Source: Bacteroidota bacterium (GTDB lineage: Bacteria; Bacteroidota; Bacteroidia; Chitinophagales; UBA10324). Taken from it: a DNA stretch of 64,000 nucleotides. Made by a program: the position numbers and the translations under genes. This document shows, one piece after another, positions 52,376 to 60,266 of this stretch (positions within the stretch are counted from its first letter, which is position 1; the number at the start of each line of letters is the position of its first letter). The notes below the pieces were generated by a model. That model was not told the origin of the DNA. It searched no databases and saw nothing but the letters and a program-made list of their open reading frames with translations. The stretch spans positions 50,591 to 114,590 of the forward strand of contig JAFDYS010000033.1 in the NCBI GenBank assembly GCA_018267315.1. The letters run 5' to 3'.

Positions 52376-53433
52376 AAACTTTCTTAACCGGCGCAACAGG
52401 TTTCATTGGAAACCGGCTGCTTCAGGAATTGCTGAAGGAGGACACCGAAGTTCATGTCCTCCTCCGCAAACCATCAGCAGAATTGCCGAAGAGCAAAAAG
52501 GTCAGGATCTTTTACGGCGACCTCACCGACCGTGAGTCTATCCGGCTCGCCATGACCGGATGCGACCGGGTTTATCACGTGGGAGGACACGTTCACCTTT
52601 GGTCTAAAGATCCGGAACAATTTTATAAAGTAAATGTGGAAGGAACCAGGAATGTAGCCGAATGTGCGATGCAACTTGGCGTAAGCAAAATGGTTTACAC
52701 TTCCACCTGCGGGGTATACGGACCTTCGAACTACCAACTGATTACTGAAAAGCATCCCGCCGAAAGTTGTTTCGTTACCGATTATGATTCTTCGAAACTG
52801 GAATCAGAGAAACTCCTTCAGGATTTCTGCAAGCAGGGATTGAAATGCGTGATTGTGCAACCGTCGCGGGTATACGGGCCGGGCTTTCAGACTGAAAGTA
52901 ATGCAGTAACTAAAATGATCCGTTTGTATCTGAACGGACAGTGGCGCTTTGTGCCCGGTGACGGCAACACCGTTTCATGCTATGTATTCGTGGATGATGT
53001 GGTAAAAGGTCACATGCTGGCTATGCGAAACGGGCGGAATGGCGAACGATATATCCTCGGAGGTGAAAACGCAACGTATCTCCGCTTCTTCAAACTGCTT
53101 GCTGAATTAGCCGGTGTTAACCGAAAACTCTTCAATCTTCCCAAAACAATTTTGAAGTGGGGCGTGCGTGCGGATTCGTTACGGGCAAAACTCACCGGCG
53201 GAACACCGAGGTTATCTCCTGCCATGATTGACCGGTTCGTTTCCCACAGGGCCATCTCGAGCGAAAAAGCTATCCGGGAACTTGCTTACACTATTACGCC
53301 GCTTGAAGAAGGTTTCAGACAAACCCTAAACTTTCTGAAGCATGCGGATGAAATTCCGGCCATCACAAACCAAAAGGCAGCCGCTGCTGCACCCTCCGTT
53401 TCGCTTGCATTTGTTAACCCTCAAAATTCATAA
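52372..53433 (+). CDS. Extended SDR: NAD(P)-dependent epimerase/dehydratase family
   Basis: 353 residues. The Rossmann motif is TGATGFIG (positions 6-13). Further motifs are VYHVGGHVHLW, VNVEGTRNVAECAM, YTSTCGVYG and the catalytic DYDSSKLESE (YxxxK), then VIVQPSRVYGPG and YVFVDDVVKGH. It resembles 3-beta-hydroxysteroid dehydrogenase/dihydroflavonol-4-reductase types. The true substrate is unknown. With the following short-chain SDR it suggests a small metabolic pathway, perhaps lipid- or polyketide-like. Confidence 0.87.
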   Translation: MKTFLTGATGFIGNRLLQELLKEDTEVHVLLRKPSAELPKSKKVRIFYGDLTDRESIRLAMTGCDRVYHVGGHVHLWSKDPEQFYKVNVEGTRNVAECAMQLGVSKMVYTSTCGVYGPSNYQLITEKHPAESCFVTDYDSSKLESEKLLQDFCKQGLKCVIVQPSRVYGPGFQTESNAVTKMIRLYLNGQWRFVPGDGNTVSCYVFVDDVVKGHMLAMRNGRNGERYILGGENATYLRFFKLLAELAGVNRKLFNLPKTILKWGVRADSLRAKLTGGTPRLSPAMIDRFVSHRAISSEKAIRELAYTITPLEEGFRQTLNFLKHADEIPAITNQKAAAAAPSVSLAFVNPQNS

Positions 53434-53436
53434 TCC

Positions 53437-54243
53437 ATGAAAGCTCTTAAAAATTATTATGCACTTATTACCGGCGGAAGCACTGGCATCGGCCGCAGCA
53501 TAGCGGTTTCCTGTGCCCGCCGCGGTATGAATCTCATTCTGGTTGCGCTACCGGAACAATGCCTGGATGAAACAGCCCAATACCTGCGTTCATCATATCA
53601 CATCAGCGTGGAAACGTATGGCTGCGACCTTTCTGAACCGGAATCATGCACCGGGTTGGTTAATTGGATCAGAAATAAAAACCTGCAGGTAAATGTTCTC
53701 ATCAATGATGCAGGCATCGGATGCACCGGAGCATTTGAACACTTCTCCGAATCGTTCTATGAAAAACAAATCAAGCTCAATGTAATTGCGCCTACCTTAC
53801 TAATTCGTTCACTTATCGGTGACATGAAGAAGAACGGAGGAGGATATATTATGAATGTAGGCAGCTTGGCCGGTTTCTTCAGTATACCTTTCAAAGATGT
53901 TTATGCTGCCACAAAATCATTCGTCAACAACTTTTCCAGGGCGCTCCGCAGCGAGTTAAAGCACAGCGGCATTCAGGTGAGTGTGCTGTGCCCGGGCGGC
54001 GTACGCACCAACAAACAGGTGACCGCATATCTCGATCACCATAGCTGGATAGCGAATCAAACCACGGTGTCGGCAGAGGAAGTAGGTGAACAAGCTGTTG
54101 CGAAGATGCTGGCCGGCAAAGCAGTGATCATGCCCGGACTTCTTAATCGTATCATGTACCGGCTCAACAAGTTGGTGCCACGGTCCATTACCGAGGGAAT
54201 CGCGAAGTCTGAATTCAGAAAAGTGGCCCTTGAGGCCGCATGA
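53437..54243 (+). CDS. Classical short-chain dehydrogenase/reductase
   Basis: 268 residues. The cofactor motif is TGGSTGIG (13-20) with ALITGGSTGIGRSIAVSCA, then VLINDAGIGCTG (NxAG), YIMNVGSLAGFF with the catalytic Ser, and VYAATKSFVNN with YxxxK. PGGVRTN follows, the usual site after the active centre. Length and order are normal for the family. It comes three bases after the extended SDR gene and ends the operon that starts at 51000. Substrate unknown. Confidence 0.9.
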   Translation: MKALKNYYALITGGSTGIGRSIAVSCARRGMNLILVALPEQCLDETAQYLRSSYHISVETYGCDLSEPESCTGLVNWIRNKNLQVNVLINDAGIGCTGAFEHFSESFYEKQIKLNVIAPTLLIRSLIGDMKKNGGGYIMNVGSLAGFFSIPFKDVYAATKSFVNNFSRALRSELKHSGIQVSVLCPGGVRTNKQVTAYLDHHSWIANQTTVSAEEVGEQAVAKMLAGKAVIMPGLLNRIMYRLNKLVPRSITEGIAKSEFRKVALEAA

Positions 54244-54403
54244 AGCGTGTTTCTTATTCCACTAAATTTTTCTGAAAGCAACTTGTGCCATGCCGTAAAA
54301 CTCAAACGGTCTCTGATTCAATGAAAGGAGAAGACTGAATTAGTCACTCTTCCCAGCATCATTTACCAGGTGCCCGATGAATTCATCTCTAACCTTTCAT
54401 CGT

Positions 54404-54411
54404 TACATTTG
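54404..54411 (+). promoter_or_regulatory. TAnnTTTG -7 box for fabI
   Basis: TACATTTG is a perfect match to the Bacteroidota -7 consensus, 18 bases before the ATG at 54429. No clear TTTG is found at the -33 position. Confidence 0.45.
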
Positions 54412-54428
54412 CCGCAAACGTGAACATT

Positions 54429-55250
54429 ATGAGTTACAATCTGCTGAAAGGAAAAAAAGGAATCATTTCAGGTGCGCTGGATGAAAGCTCCATTGCCTGG
54501 AAAGTGGCCATGCGTTGTTTTGAAGAAGGCGCAGCGATCACCCTTACCAATGCACCGATTGCGATGCGCATGGGAAAGATCAAAGACCTGGCAACGGCAG
54601 TGAATGCTGAGATTGTTCCCGCTGATGCCACCAGCACAGAAGATCTGAAGAAACTCTTTCAGCGTGCCATGGAAATTCACGGCGGCGGGATTGACTTTGT
54701 GCTCCATTCGATCGGGCAGTCTCCCAATGTGAGAAAGGAAAAACCCTATACGGATCTCAACTACGATTTCTATGCAAAAACGCTTGACATCTCTGCCACT
54801 TCCTTTCACAAGATGATTCAGGCGGCGTACCGGCTTGATGCCATCAATGAAGGCGGCAGCATTGCGGCACTCACGTACATAGCCGCTCAGCGAACCTATC
54901 CGAATTACAATGACATGGCCGATGCCAAAGCGCTGCTCGAATCCATTGCTCGCGGATGGGGGTATCATTACGGCATCAGGAAAAAAGTAAGAGTCAACAC
55001 CGTTTCCCAATCGCCAACCTATACCACCGCCGGCAGCGGTGTTACGGGTTTTGATGTGTTTTACAACTATGCCAACTCGCTTTCACCGCTCGGCAATGCC
55101 ACAGCAGATGAATGTGCGGACTATTGCGTGGTGCTCTTTTCCGATTTGACCCGGAAGGTGACGATGCAAAATCTCTATCATGATGGCGGTTACTCCACCA
55201 CCGGCATCACCCAACCGGTCATTGACCTCATTTCATCGAAGAATGAATAG
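54429..55250 (+). CDS. fabI: Enoyl-[acyl-carrier-protein] reductase (NADH) FabI
   Basis: 273 residues from the ATG at 54429 (a GTG nine bases upstream is less likely). FabI reduces trans-2-enoyl-ACP in the last step of fatty-acid elongation. Motifs: LKGKKGIISGALDESSIAW with the FabI-type cofactor loop, DFVLHSIGQSP, ALTYIAAQRTYPNYNDMADA with Tyr-x6-Lys of the active site (Y-NDMADA-K), RVNTVSQSPTYTTAGSGV, and ADYCVVLFSDLTRKVT. It lies 178 bases after the preceding SDR gene and has its own promoter box. Confidence 0.95.
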   Translation: MSYNLLKGKKGIISGALDESSIAWKVAMRCFEEGAAITLTNAPIAMRMGKIKDLATAVNAEIVPADATSTEDLKKLFQRAMEIHGGGIDFVLHSIGQSPNVRKEKPYTDLNYDFYAKTLDISATSFHKMIQAAYRLDAINEGGSIAALTYIAAQRTYPNYNDMADAKALLESIARGWGYHYGIRKKVRVNTVSQSPTYTTAGSGVTGFDVFYNYANSLSPLGNATADECADYCVVLFSDLTRKVTMQNLYHDGGYSTTGITQPVIDLISSKNE

Positions 55251-55275
55251 CGCCGGCAAGCAATAATTTAGCATC

Positions 55276-56562
55276 ATGCTTCGCGGCTTCTTATTGATTT
55301 CTTTCTGCTCTCTTCTTTTTGCAGGTAAAATATTGGCACAGGGTAATTCCGTGTTGTGGCGCATTTCGGGGAACAATCTCACTCATCCTAGCTACCTGTA
55401 CGGCACCATGCATTCCTCGGACCCGCGCGTATTTCACTTTGCGGATTCGGTGTGGGCCTCCTTTGAAACCTGCGATGCTTTTGCCATGGAAGTGGTGATT
55501 GATGAATCAGTGCAAAGTTCATTGCTCACTAACATCTTCATGAGTGGCAACACCACCATCCGCTCGCTGCTTACCATGGCGCAATATGATTCGCTGCAGC
55601 GTTTTGCCATTCGCAATGCCAGCATTAACATTTCAGACTTTGATAGGATGAAACCATTGTACGTGGCCATGATGCTGGAGATGCTGGCCGGCGGCGATTC
55701 CTTTGTGAATTCGCCGGATCCCTTCCTCGATCAGTTTCTTGCAATTGCGGCCGGTAATCAGCGCAAAGAAGTGAAGGGACTGGAAACGGCCGGAGAGCAA
55801 ATGGCCGTTTTTGATGCGATGACCTACACCGATCAGGCGCAGTTGCTGATGAAAACAGTGAGAGATTATTCGTCTGACACTCTGGAATACGAGCGCATGG
55901 TTCAATATTATTTAAGTAACGATCTGACACAGATGATGGAGTTTGAAAACGACATGGGTATCCCTGATTCGCTGTATGAAACTCTCATCACACAGCGAAA
56001 TATCCGTATGGCAAGAAGGATTGACACCATGATTGAGCTCAGCTCCACATTCATTGCCGTGGGAGCCGGGCACCTGGGCGGGCCAGGCGGGCTGGTGAAT
56101 TTGCTCCGTGAAAAAAAATACACCGTGGTGCCGGTGCTGCCATCATACAACAATTACCTGAGGGATGGCTGGTACCGTTTCACTTCGCGAAGGCAGGGAT
56201 TCACGGCAGACTTTCCGGATATACCATCCATCACACAAGACACCACAGCCAACGGCAGAAAAATTCAGACCTACACTTCGTTTCTCAAATCTGCCAACGG
56301 GAAGACGGACTCGTTCAGTGTGGTTTGCATACATGGTACCTTCGACAGGATCCTCCTAAATCAATATCTTCCTGTTACAAAAGAAAACTTTCGCTTGAGT
56401 GAAGAAACACTCACATTCACCTGCGATGAAAAAAATGGCAACAAGAGTCAGGGGAAAATTTTGAAAGGCAAAAACATCACTTACATCCTCGAAAACCGAT
56501 ACCGGAAAAAACCGGAATACGGCGACCGCTTTTTTCAATCTTTTGCGATACTTGCAGAATGA
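55276..56562 (+). CDS. TraB/GumN (Tiki-like) family protein
   Basis: 428 residues with a signal peptide (MLRGFLLISFCSLLFAGKIL). The TraB/GumN domain spans ~25-300: SYLYGTMHSSDPRVFHF (GxxH motif), AMEVVIDESV, DRMKPLYVAMMLEML, and the C-terminal VGAGHLGGPGGLVNLLRE (GxxH again, with the family's KKYTVVPV). The fold is shared with Tiki metalloproteases. About 130 extra residues follow (a DUF-like beta region), possibly lineage specific. It is likely lipid- or membrane-associated in the periplasm; substrate unknown. Its last codons overlap the Sua5 gene by four bases (ATGA). Confidence 0.87.
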   Translation: MLRGFLLISFCSLLFAGKILAQGNSVLWRISGNNLTHPSYLYGTMHSSDPRVFHFADSVWASFETCDAFAMEVVIDESVQSSLLTNIFMSGNTTIRSLLTMAQYDSLQRFAIRNASINISDFDRMKPLYVAMMLEMLAGGDSFVNSPDPFLDQFLAIAAGNQRKEVKGLETAGEQMAVFDAMTYTDQAQLLMKTVRDYSSDTLEYERMVQYYLSNDLTQMMEFENDMGIPDSLYETLITQRNIRMARRIDTMIELSSTFIAVGAGHLGGPGGLVNLLREKKYTVVPVLPSYNNYLRDGWYRFTSRRQGFTADFPDIPSITQDTTANGRKIQTYTSFLKSANGKTDSFSVVCIHGTFDRILLNQYLPVTKENFRLSEETLTFTCDEKNGNKSQGKILKGKNITYILENRYRKKPEYGDRFFQSFAILAE

Positions 56563-57545
56563 TGGCGGATGCTGAGAAGGCCGTGGAGTTACTGCGTGAA
56601 GGCAAAGTGGTGGCCGTGCCAACAGAAACTGTTTATGGGCTGGCGGCCGATGCGCTCAACCCGCAGGCCATTGCCCGTGTTTTTGAAATAAAAAATCGCC
56701 CGGCAGATAATCCTCTCATCTGCCACTTCAATCAAATCGGGCAGATAAGTTCTTATGTAAAAAACATTCCCGATTCAACGCTGAAGCTGATGCAACATCT
56801 CACACCGGGGCCGGTCAGTTTCATGCTGGACCTGTCTGAAGACTCACCGCTTCAGTTCGCCACGTGCGGCAGTGCCCAGGTGATTGTGAGAATTCCCGAT
56901 CACCCGCTGTTGCTCGAAATCATTGAACGGCTGGATCACCCCGTAGCTGCACCCAGTGCAAACACCTCGGGCAAAGTGTCGCCCACCTCGGCCCAAATGG
57001 TGGCGGAAGATCTCGGAGTAAAAGTGGACGCCATTGTTGATGGCGGTGAATGCCGCGTGGGAATTGAATCTACGATTCTGGATGCACGCAATGCGCATGA
57101 AGTCATTATTCTCCGGCACGGAAACATTGGTGAAAAAGAAATCCGGGATGTGCTGCCGGCAGCGATGGTGCGGGATGTTAAGCCGGGTGAACGCGGCGTT
57201 ACTCCGGGCAGCAAGTACCGGCATTATGCGCCCGACACACAAATCTTCGGGGCTGATTCATTCAAAGCGGTGGCGCATGAAAGAAAGATCGCTCTGCTCC
57301 TCACTCAGGAATCGCTGGATGCAATTGATGTACGAGAGCGAGAGAAATTTGTGAATCATCAGAATGTATTCGTGGTACTCGGTTCTGTGAAAGACCTTAA
57401 CGATCTTGCGAGAAAATTCTACTCTTCGATCAGCGGAGTTGACCGGCTTGATGTGACGCAGGCCTTTTTCCTCAGGGCCGACCTGGGAGATTCATCACTC
57501 GCTAAAGCACTTCAAACACGGCTGGATAAAATCATTTCACACTAA
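56559..57545 (+). CDS. tsaC: Threonylcarbamoyl-AMP synthase (Sua5/TsaC2 type)
   Basis: 328 residues, so a full-length Sua5 form with the C-terminal extra domain. It makes L-threonylcarbamoyl-AMP from threonine, bicarbonate and ATP, the first step of t6A synthesis; TsaD at 7669-8670 serves the later step. Motifs: VVAVPTETVYGLAADALNP, KNRPADNPLICHFNQI, TPGPVSFMLD, VRIPDHPLLLEI, PVAAPSANTSGKVSPTSAQ, GIESTILDARNA and TPGSKYRHYAP at the domain junction. The ATG overlaps the stop of the TraB gene, indicating coupling. Confidence 0.95.
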   Translation: MMADAEKAVELLREGKVVAVPTETVYGLAADALNPQAIARVFEIKNRPADNPLICHFNQIGQISSYVKNIPDSTLKLMQHLTPGPVSFMLDLSEDSPLQFATCGSAQVIVRIPDHPLLLEIIERLDHPVAAPSANTSGKVSPTSAQMVAEDLGVKVDAIVDGGECRVGIESTILDARNAHEVIILRHGNIGEKEIRDVLPAAMVRDVKPGERGVTPGSKYRHYAPDTQIFGADSFKAVAHERKIALLLTQESLDAIDVREREKFVNHQNVFVVLGSVKDLNDLARKFYSSISGVDRLDVTQAFFLRADLGDSSLAKALQTRLDKIISH

Positions 57546-57555
57546 TTCCCATTCA

Positions 57556-58014
57556 ATGGCAACTATTGACGAAGTACATGGCTACATCAGGCAGTTCATC
57601 ACATCAGTAGGCGTAGATCCGAACACCTGCTTCAACGCTGACAGCAAAGCATACTACCTGAAAAAAGGAACAGCAAGCATTGAGATTTTTATTTCATCAC
57701 ATCCTCAAAACGACAACACCACACGAAACTACCTGCGCATTTTCTCGCAGGTATTCAGGGTACCAAATGATAATAAGGAAGCATTGTACCGCAGGTTGCT
57801 CGAGTTGAGTGACCAGAGCCTGGGAGTGAAACTCACTATTCAGCCCGGCACGGATAAAGTGTATGCCACCTTTGAGCGTGACATCAATGGCCTGGATGCA
57901 AACGAAACCGCCACCTGCATCAATGATCTGGGGTTGTGGGCCGACTATTTCGATGATCAGCTCACGAAAGAATTTCCGCCACCACCGGGCGATGGTAACC
58001 AGGCGCACGGGTAA
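57556..58014 (+). CDS. YbjN-family small protein
   Basis: 152 residues, cytoplasmic (no signal). The YbjN/type III chaperone-like fold is suggested by VDPNTCFNADSKAYYLKKGT, ASIEIFISSHPQ, RIFSQVFRVPNDNKEALYR, RLLELSDQSLGVKLTI and ERDINGLDANETATCINDL. The family has no settled biochemical function. It begins ten bases after the Sua5 gene and may share its transcript. Confidence 0.8.
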   Translation: MATIDEVHGYIRQFITSVGVDPNTCFNADSKAYYLKKGTASIEIFISSHPQNDNTTRNYLRIFSQVFRVPNDNKEALYRRLLELSDQSLGVKLTIQPGTDKVYATFERDINGLDANETATCINDLGLWADYFDDQLTKEFPPPPGDGNQAHG

Positions 58015-58051
58015 CCGGCAGGGGCAGTGTTATCTTTTCAGCTATCGTAAA

Positions 58052-58819
58052 ATGAAGGTCCGCTTCTGCTTGCTTTTCTGTGCACTGTCTCTCGCCGGGA
58101 TAGATGCCTCATCACAAATTGTGAACATTGAAGCTCAGCGAATCATTACAGATACCACCGGATGGTTCGGTGATATTTCCGGAAATTTTTCTTTTCAGCA
58201 GAATGTAAGTACGATTTATTCATTTAACGGTGAAGTACACGTTGAAAACAAATCCAGAAACGGCAAAAACCTTTGGCTGTTTCTCGGCAACTCGGGATTT
58301 TTGAAAGTGGACAGCGCCAACTTCGCCAACAACACACTTGCGCTGGCACTGTACAACCGCAAACTCAGCAAAGTTATCAGGGCCGAAGGTGTAACTGCCT
58401 TGTTCAACAATCAGATCACCAACATCCGCTTTCGATGGATTGGAGGCGGCGGGCCGCGCTTCAAAATCGCCGATCTCAAAATGCTGAAGATGTACGGCGC
58501 CGTGTGGTATCTCTTCGAGCATGAAGAATCTTCCCTGGCAGAAGTAGCTTCAAAAAATGAGAACCGGATGTCGCCTTACTTCACGGTCACCTTTACACCT
58601 TTTTCAAACCTGAAACTGGTGAGCACCACCTACTATCAGCCGCGGCTCGATGACTTCTCTGATTACCGCATCCTGCATGTGGATCAGCTGAAGATTGATG
58701 TGTCAAAGAAATTCGCCTTCACCATTGACTTCAGTTATCTTTACGATGAATTTCCGCAACCCGATGTACCCAATAAAATTCTCGCGCTGAGTACGGGGGT
58801 GAAGTATAAACTGAAGTAA
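58052..58819 (+). CDS. Outer-membrane barrel-like DUF481 protein
   Basis: 255 residues from the ATG at 58052, giving a signal peptide (MKVRFCLLFCALSLAGIDA). The mature part is a run of amphipathic beta strands (SGNFSFQQNVSTIYSFNGEV, NRKLSKVIRAEGVTALFNNQ, FTVTFTPFSNLKLVSTTYYQ, QLKIDVSKKFAFTIDFSYLY) ending in a basic aromatic C-terminus (LSTGVKYKLK), as in DUF481 salt-induced outer-membrane proteins. Function unknown. Longer upstream open frames start inside the YbjN gene and are not used. Confidence 0.8.
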   Translation: MKVRFCLLFCALSLAGIDASSQIVNIEAQRIITDTTGWFGDISGNFSFQQNVSTIYSFNGEVHVENKSRNGKNLWLFLGNSGFLKVDSANFANNTLALALYNRKLSKVIRAEGVTALFNNQITNIRFRWIGGGGPRFKIADLKMLKMYGAVWYLFEHEESSLAEVASKNENRMSPYFTVTFTPFSNLKLVSTTYYQPRLDDFSDYRILHVDQLKIDVSKKFAFTIDFSYLYDEFPQPDVPNKILALSTGVKYKLK

Positions 58820-58841
58820 AACAAATTCCCTTTGTGAGTTT

Positions 58842-58849
58842 TACATTTG
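58842..58849 (+). promoter_or_regulatory. TAnnTTTG -7 box for the tRNA-Arg-ung unit
   Basis: TACATTTG matches the consensus exactly and lies 13 bases before the tRNA. No -33 TTTG at standard spacing was found. Confidence 0.5.
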
Positions 58850-58862
58850 CCGGCGAAGTTTT

Positions 58863-58936
<74 letters not shown>

Positions 58937-58939
58937 CAG

Positions 58940-59629
58940 ATGTCAACCCAGGGTCGCGTAGAAGTTCAAATCCATCCAAGCTGGAAGCAAATTCTCAACG
59001 ATGAATTTCAGCAGCCCTACTTCGCCGCCATCAAGCAGTTTCTGCTGAAAGAAAAAGAGCAGGGCTTTACCATCTATCCGCCCGGTCCGCTCATCTTTAA
59101 TGCATTCAACTTAACGCCGTTTGATCAGCTCAAGGCGGTGATTATCGGGCAGGACCCCTATCACGGCAAAGGGCAGGCACACGGACTGTGCTTCTCCGTT
59201 CCTGATGGCGTTCCCCCACCTCCTTCACTGCAAAATATCTTCAAGGAGCTACATGCCGACCTGGCTCTTCCGATACCGAAATCAGGCAATCTCACCGGGT
59301 GGGCGCAACAGGGGGTGATGCTGCTGAACGCCTTGCTCACCGTGCGCGCCAATCAGCCGGCTTCACATCACAACATCGGATGGGAACGATTTACAGATGC
59401 GGTGATCCGGAAAATCTCAGAGGAGAAAACCGGCGTGGTGTTTTTGCTCTGGGGAAAATTTGCGCAGGAAAAACAATCGCTTATTGATCTCAGCAAACAT
59501 CATGTGCTGAAGGCGGCGCATCCGTCACCTTACTCCGCGAACAACGGTTTCTTTGGTTGCCGGCATTTTTCAAGAACGAATGAGCTGCTGGAGTCGAACG
59601 GTATCAAGCCGGTGGACTGGCGATTGTGA
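58940..59629 (+). CDS. ung: Uracil-DNA glycosylase
   Basis: 229 residues from the ATG at 58940; the open frame further upstream runs through the tRNA and is not used. The enzyme removes uracil from DNA. Motifs: VQIHPSWKQILNDEFQQPYF, KAVIIGQDPYHGKGQAHGLC (water-activating Asp72 in GQDPYH), LLNALLTVRANQPASHHNIG, GVVFLLWGKFAQEK and AAHPSPYSANNGFFGCRHF (catalytic His). Length is normal. The start lies three bases after the tRNA, so its 5' leader must overlap the tRNA or be produced by tRNA processing. Confidence 0.97.
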   Translation: MSTQGRVEVQIHPSWKQILNDEFQQPYFAAIKQFLLKEKEQGFTIYPPGPLIFNAFNLTPFDQLKAVIIGQDPYHGKGQAHGLCFSVPDGVPPPPSLQNIFKELHADLALPIPKSGNLTGWAQQGVMLLNALLTVRANQPASHHNIGWERFTDAVIRKISEEKTGVVFLLWGKFAQEKQSLIDLSKHHVLKAAHPSPYSANNGFFGCRHFSRTNELLESNGIKPVDWRL

Positions 59630-59809
59630 GCCGGCAGCGGCAGGTGGGAAAAGTAACTGCATGCCTTTCATATATTCCTCCGGTGGCGCGAAGAAAAAAT
59701 CACCTTCGTTCTGTTGATAACTTTTGTTCGTTTTCCCTCTGTACACCATAGACATGTTACTATCTTTTCACTCTCAAAATTTATTTTTTAACCTTAAAAA
59801 TTTCTAACT

Positions 59810-60136
59810 GTGGCAAAGAAAAAAGCAGCCAAGAAAGCAGCGAAGAAAAAAGCCGCTGCCAAACCAAAAGCTAAGAAAGCGAAGCGTACTCCGAATGCGG
59901 CCTTCATGAAAGCGATGACTCCCAGTGCAGCACTGGCAGCCGTTGTGGGAAGCAAGGCACTCCCCCGCACCGAGGTAACCAAGAAGGTGTGGGCGTACAT
60001 CAAGAAGAACGGATTGCAGGATGCGAAGAACCGTCGCCAGATCAATGCTGACGGCGCACTCTCTGCAGTGTTCGGCGGAAAGAAATCCGTGAACATGTTC
60101 GAAATGACCAAGCTCATCAACAAGCACCTTTCCTAA
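59810..60136 (+). CDS. SWIB/MDM2-domain protein with lysine-rich H1-like tail
   Basis: 108 residues from a GTG start (59810). Residues 1-28 are almost only Lys, Ala and Arg (MAKKKAAKKAAKKKAAAKPK), like histone H1 tails and likely DNA-binding. Residues ~30-107 are a SWIB domain: NAAFMKAMTPSAALAAVVG, LPRTEVTKKVWAYIKKNGLQ, DAKNRRQINADGALSAVFGG, SVNMFEMTKLINKHL. SWIB domains occur in eukaryotic chromatin remodellers and in chlamydiae and Bacteroidota, often as small nucleoid proteins. It stands alone, ended by a strong terminator. Confidence 0.93.
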   Translation: MAKKKAAKKAAKKKAAAKPKAKKAKRTPNAAFMKAMTPSAALAAVVGSKALPRTEVTKKVWAYIKKNGLQDAKNRRQINADGALSAVFGGKKSVNMFEMTKLINKHLS

Positions 60137-60156
60137 GCAAGCTTTTGGAACAACAT

Positions 60157-60192
60157 AAAAGCAGCAGCCGGCAACGGTTGCTGCTTTTTTTT
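60157..60192 (+). terminator. Rho-independent terminator after the SWIB gene
   Basis: AAAAGCAGCAGCCG (60157-60170) pairs with CGGTTGCTGCTTTT (60175-60188) with one G-T pair, around a GCAA tetraloop. Eight T's end it. It lies 20 bases beyond the stop codon. Confidence 0.93.
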
Positions 60193-60266
60193 ATTGCTCC
60201 ATGCTGCAAGTATTGAGATGAATTCTATCCAAATCACTAAATTGACACTTCGAAAATCCAGGCAGC

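Noticed and set aside
56283..56306. LPTGR-like readings in frames opposite and parallel to the TraB-family gene, resembling the palindromic element
   Set aside because: The DNA (TCTGCCAACGGGAAGACGG) lacks the CCTGCC/GGCAGG arms, and the TraB frame reads a normal KSANGKTDS there. This is chance similarity.
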